This document shows positions 60,101-64,000 of a stretch of 64,000 bases of DNA, one piece after another. The stretch covers positions 62,001 through 126,000 of the forward strand of contig JBAJFE010000032.1 of NCBI GenBank assembly GCA_037903355.1, written 5' to 3'. The position numbers were made by a program, and so were the translations under genes. Numbering within the stretch: the first letter of the stretch is position 1; each line of letters begins with the position of its first letter. This stretch comes from Trichuris trichiura (taxonomy: Eukaryota; Nematoda; Enoplea; Trichinellida; Trichuridae). The notes beneath the pieces were generated by a model, which made no database searches, was not told the DNA's origin, and worked only from the letters and a program-made list of their open reading frames with translations.

Positions 60101-63100
60101 ATAAACGAACGTTAGTAACGCCAGCCTAATGGCAATGTTTTTCTGGCTACATCGAATGACGCGATCGACTGGCGAGAATGCAGGTTCCAAGTTCAAATCT
60201 TTTTCCATAGCGAGAACCATTGTTCGGCCCGGTTCAAAATATCTCCAAGCAGAAACTCTTTGCGATAGTCGTTCACAATGGCAGGATAAGTAATCGACAA
60301 CAACAGAGAAAAACTCAAGAATTGGTCCAAAGGCGGACAAGCTGACTTTGTTGACTCTGGCCAGTTTTGAATTAGCTATGAGACTCTCACCTCTACTTCG
60401 GTACGCGACTAGCACCGTGGAAATAAGCTCGAACAACTACACGACGCGCCGCTATCGCTCTTAGACGCTCTATTTCTTGTTATACTATACTGAATATGGA
60501 GCAAAATATTACGTTTGACACGCAGTGAATCGAAACTTAACGCGGGAAGCAAAACCTTCTTTAGGCGTACCTATGCAAGCGAGTCAAAATTTAAGACCTA
60601 ATTGCCGTTGGCTCATTCTAGAAAAGCTAATTCCGCAATTTAGCTCCTACGGTGCAATGCGTAAGCGCGTGACAAGTAACAGTGGGTAACAAAAGCTAAA
60701 TTGCAGTGGGCAACATTGATTGAAACTTGGTTTAACCTTCTGATCATTTTGCACTTGTGCGAGCGACGTCAATTCTGCAAAGAGAAAGAAGGTTGAGTTA
60801 GCCTAGCACTTAGCTGGGGCATTATGCAAATTAGTTTCTAACAATTCCAACAAAAAAAAGTTCTTTAAATAGTACTCCGAAGAATACTTAGTTAAGCATA
60901 AACGTATATCGTAATCTTTAGACTTCAAAAGAGAAAAATACGAAGAAGTCTTATTCTGCTGTAAGAAAGGGCAAAGCAATTTGTTGGACAATTTAACCAT
61001 GGATACAACGCGACGCTTCGCACTTTTCAGCCGGTATAAAACTCTCAAAGAATGAAGGTCCAATTCGTCACATATTTTGTTAAAAGTACAGAATTACTGG
61101 ATGGGAATAGTAGGCGAAATTGAAAGCTGATTATGCATGGGATTAGGCATCGATATGCAGACGAAACTTCGCCCTTTCGCAATTTTGAATTAATCAAGCC
61201 TTAAGGCTTCACATGTTGGACATTCCGCTTGGCAGCTTAAGAAAATTGAATCAAAGTAGCCGTTAAGGTAAGCATCGCTGCCACGTTCCGGTCGAAAGCC
61301 TTCATTAATGAAAGATAAGTTTTTTACGACACAAACATAATTGGCTAATTTTTCCATTCGGCTGGAAGTACTCGTGAAATTTTTCTTACAATTACGAAAA
61401 GCCAACATGTCGAACGTCCAAGGCGACCCAATTTAGAAACCAACTATAGGAGTGGCTATCGAAGCAGCTGGCAAAGCAAAGGTCTTTTTATTACGTTTTG
61501 TGGGTTGCGACTCGGCCAGTTAATTCGACTTTTGAATTTCGCAAATTTCTTATCAAACGGACCGTCAAGGAAGCTAAGGAAGTTAAACAAAGAGAGCGCG
61601 CCTTTTGCCCATTCTTTGCGACTTGTTTTTGGCGACAACGCATTTGCAGACAGAATGGGAAGGGAAAAGCGATTTGGAACTTTTCGCTATTGGCCGACGG
61701 GTTAAATGCCTTGGCACCGCCAACAATCGTCGCCTTGATTGATTAGATGAACAGAGTAGTCAAACAGCGACCCGAATACGTGCAGGTTGGGCACAAGTAT
61801 CAAAGAACATCTTAACCTACATTTTGCCATTTCCATTTTGGGACGGAACAATTGGCGGAAAAATTATCAAAGCACTGTCTGTCCAAGCGCAAAACGACCT
61901 AAAACCGCACAGTCTTTGATTGATTAATGCGGACACGGCGAATCGCCTTTGAATAGCATTCTTATGGAAGGTGGGTCTTTTCAAACGCCAAACATCAAAT
62001 GCAACTATTCTCCCGCTTAATCTGCAGTAGGACATCAAAGAAAAAATTAAGCTAAATTGCACTCGTCGAAACTCTGACGAACTTATTTTTTAGAATGTTC
62101 ATCCCAAGTGCCGACTACGCAACATACACTAGGCGGGAACAACATACGATGACATAGAATTACTAATAGGCCTACACTGAGCATGCAAATGCCAAAAGGA
62201 CAACGCCAATAAACGTCAACCTACTCGCAACGATATATGGGGAATCAGCGGAAGAAGTGAAACAAAAAAGCCAGAAAAAAAGAGCACACGCGAGAAGGAA
62301 GAAAAAATAAGCATACGGGACAAAACAGAACCACGAAAGGAATACTTATTTGTGGCACTGCGTAACGTTGGCTTCTATAGTAAAATGCTCAACAGCTAGC
62401 AAAATAACTGATGCAACACCGAAAGGTGTTCATACTGAAAGTATATGCTCATTTCTAAGCTTCATGGTAAAATGAAACTTTCAAAAGCTTAAGGGCCATC
62501 AAAGGACCAACAGATCGCAGTAATATAGTGCATTTGTGAATATCCATGCATAAATGCGTCTGAACTTAGATACACTTAAGTCGGGTTGAAAATATTGAAG
62601 TGGACAGCGACTTTGTCCACGATGATTTAATTCTTGAGAACTTGCTGTCGACCTAATCGCCGGCGTTCTTCCCAAAATGGCAATTGTGCTCATTTGAAAA
62701 GTATGGCGGAAATTAGAGAGGTCCATTGAACGTACAAGGAAAAAGAATTTAAAGGTGGCCAATGGACAGCGGCCACTGGATCACGTAGATGAGGCGGAAA
62801 CCGGATTGGCCGGCGGAGCGGAATGAACAACCGCGAACTCGCTGCCGCCCCCGCTTGCACGCGAACGGACATGCCGTTTCGACACATTCCGCATACCTCT
62901 ACCTTAGTCAAGGACGCATTGTGAAACGCTTAATTGTCGTTATTCGTTGGAACAAATCAACAACAATCCAAAACGGCGGAAGAAAGCAAGGACGAGACTC
63001 CCAGCGACCATCAGCAGCGCCATCTGTGGCACGCGACCACACTGCGACTAGGTGGCGCTGTTTCAAATTTTCAAACTGCTGAATAGCTCGCTATGGAAAT

Positions 63101-63807
63101 TTTTCAGCGGAAAATTTGCATAAATATCTCACTCCTAACGATGGCCGCAATGAGCGTCTAGAAATTGGCCGTCGCCACCTTGAATTTCCTAGAAACTTTC
63201 CGTTTGGGACAAGAAGTATTTTTGCATAAAACGATGTTCCCGCCAGTTCAAAAGCACTGCATCACGAAACAATCCATTAGCGCCACAAGAAAGTGACAAA
63301 GTCGAGTTGACCAAACTTCAGTTTTGCAGATTCAAAGCCGGTACGAAAGTAGACGGACTTAGCAACGACTATACAGGTGTGATGAACTCGAAACGTCAAT
63401 GATGACTCATTGAAGTGGGTTATTTCACCAAAATGAGCGGTCAAAGGTCAATAGAGTCCGACAGAGCAGACATGGAGATCCAACTGGTCGATGTAACCGA
63501 ATACGACCAAAACGAAAGTGAATACTTGGAGTGACCCAATAGACGCAGCCACGTCAGTGCTCCGACGGAAAGGATACATTTTCCTCTATTGATCTCTTAG
63601 CTGATCATTGTTACATCAGAACTTTTTGCTTACACAGGGTCAGGTGTGACAGCCGATGTCGAAACCACAATCGGCAAAACACGGTCGGTCAAGTTAAACG
63701 GCAGCACATTAAAGAAATAAAAGGAGTTGTACCGGTTTTGGAGGTTCTCCTGTCACCGTGGTCTTCACTGGAGCACTCCATTCCTTCGTGTGAACTGCGG
63801 GCTCCAT
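48193..63807 (-). CDS. Large unrecognised gene, at least 20 exons, mostly phase 0
   Basis: Exons (- strand): 63733-63807 (ATG), 59268-59354, 58911-58988, 58084-58281, 57844-57999, 56485-56520, 55859-55875, 54914-55652, 53578-54684, 53073-53099, 52898-53023, 51812-52000, 51538-51684, 50804-50902, 50510-50732, 49950-50050, 49353-49439, 48810-48858, 48571-48748, 48297-48512, 48193-48247 (TAG). Each junction is GT-AG; the open frame and phase close throughout, giving about 1,330 residues. The acceptor at 52000 is weakest. No globular domain is recognised. The protein is Arg/Pro/Ser/Tyr-rich, with charged helices (EIAEIRKKLMENARNRS; TETIEKIEETTTTEEVERRI) and many RSPP-like sites. It starts MEPAVHTKEWSAPVKTTV and ends QYKKEHTTDRL. 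This suggests a disordered scaffold or cytoskeletal protein, by inference only. A second start at 55747 or a gene split near 52.0 kb (ATG after a TAA) are alternatives. Confidence 0.75.
59355..63732 (-). other. First intron of the large gene
   Basis: 4.4 kb between the start exon and the next supported exon. Short frames on both strands have no acceptor/donor pairs that keep phase 0. Further small exons, an alternative promoter or enhancers may lie here but none can be shown. Confidence 0.5.
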
Positions 63808-64000
63808 GGGAGATTGGCGATGAGCACTAAACAACCAATAATGACCGAAACTGTCGATGCGAACGTCTACAGCGCCACTGCAAGAAAGCAACTTTCCAGC
63901 GAAGGTTCAGCGAAGCGCCAACTTTGATAAAAAGTTGCACGAGCGCACGCGCTATGTATGACACGGACTATTCAAAAACGAGAGGTAAAATGCTATAAAG
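63808..64000 (-). promoter_or_regulatory. 5' flank of the large gene
   Basis: Sequence directly upstream of the start codon at 63807, presumably 5' UTR and promoter. No TATA box or trans-splice acceptor stands out. Confidence 0.3.

Noticed and set aside
1..64000. tRNA, rRNA, CRISPR, bacterial operons
   Set aside because: Looked for by eye; no tRNA B-box with cloverleaf, no rRNA core and no direct-repeat/spacer array were found, and the genes are clearly eukaryotic.

Overview
The window looks like nuclear DNA of an invertebrate animal. Its genes are split by GT-AG introns, many only about 45-60 bases long. A clade I (Dorylaimia) nematode such as a whipworm relative would fit, but this rests on gene style and short introns and is a weak inference. 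No rRNA, tRNA or CRISPR locus was recognised.

Left part (1-13.6 kb): no supported gene. A foldback inverted repeat (about 1.24-1.89 kb) is followed by a large tandem satellite with a unit of about 450 bp (about 2.4-5.5 and 6.5-12.4 kb). The last two to three units (about 12.4-13.5 kb) lie in the opposite orientation. A fragment related to the foldback element lies just beyond the array.

Middle (13.6-37 kb): a CPEB-type translational regulator (seven exons, + strand, 17.4-21.2 kb). Then a deleted Ty3/Gypsy fragment, a 2.6-kb Tigger/pogo element with a mutated transposase, foldback elements, and an intronless centromeric-type histone H3 gene (30.4-30.9 kb, - strand). A layered block of dead transposons follows (31.2-36.9 kb): Gypsy LTRs, gag, protease and RT, a second Tigger remnant, a BEL/Pao remnant and a hAT-type MITE inside gag.

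Right part (37-64 kb): gene-rich. It holds an AIMP2 scaffold gene of the multi-tRNA-synthetase complex (five exons, - strand), a second hAT MITE copy, a PTB/PID-domain gene with a polyproline tail (+ strand), and one large - strand gene (48.2-63.8 kb). That gene encodes about 1,330 residues of an unrecognised, largely disordered protein from at least 20 exons, most of them phase 0. Its model was built from splice signals and reading-frame bookkeeping.

Most interesting points: a CenH3 gene in the same window as a large satellite array with an orientation switch; the foldback family linked to array edges and transposon junctions; a hAT MITE dated by precise 8-bp target duplications; and the unrecognised phase-0 micro-exon gene.
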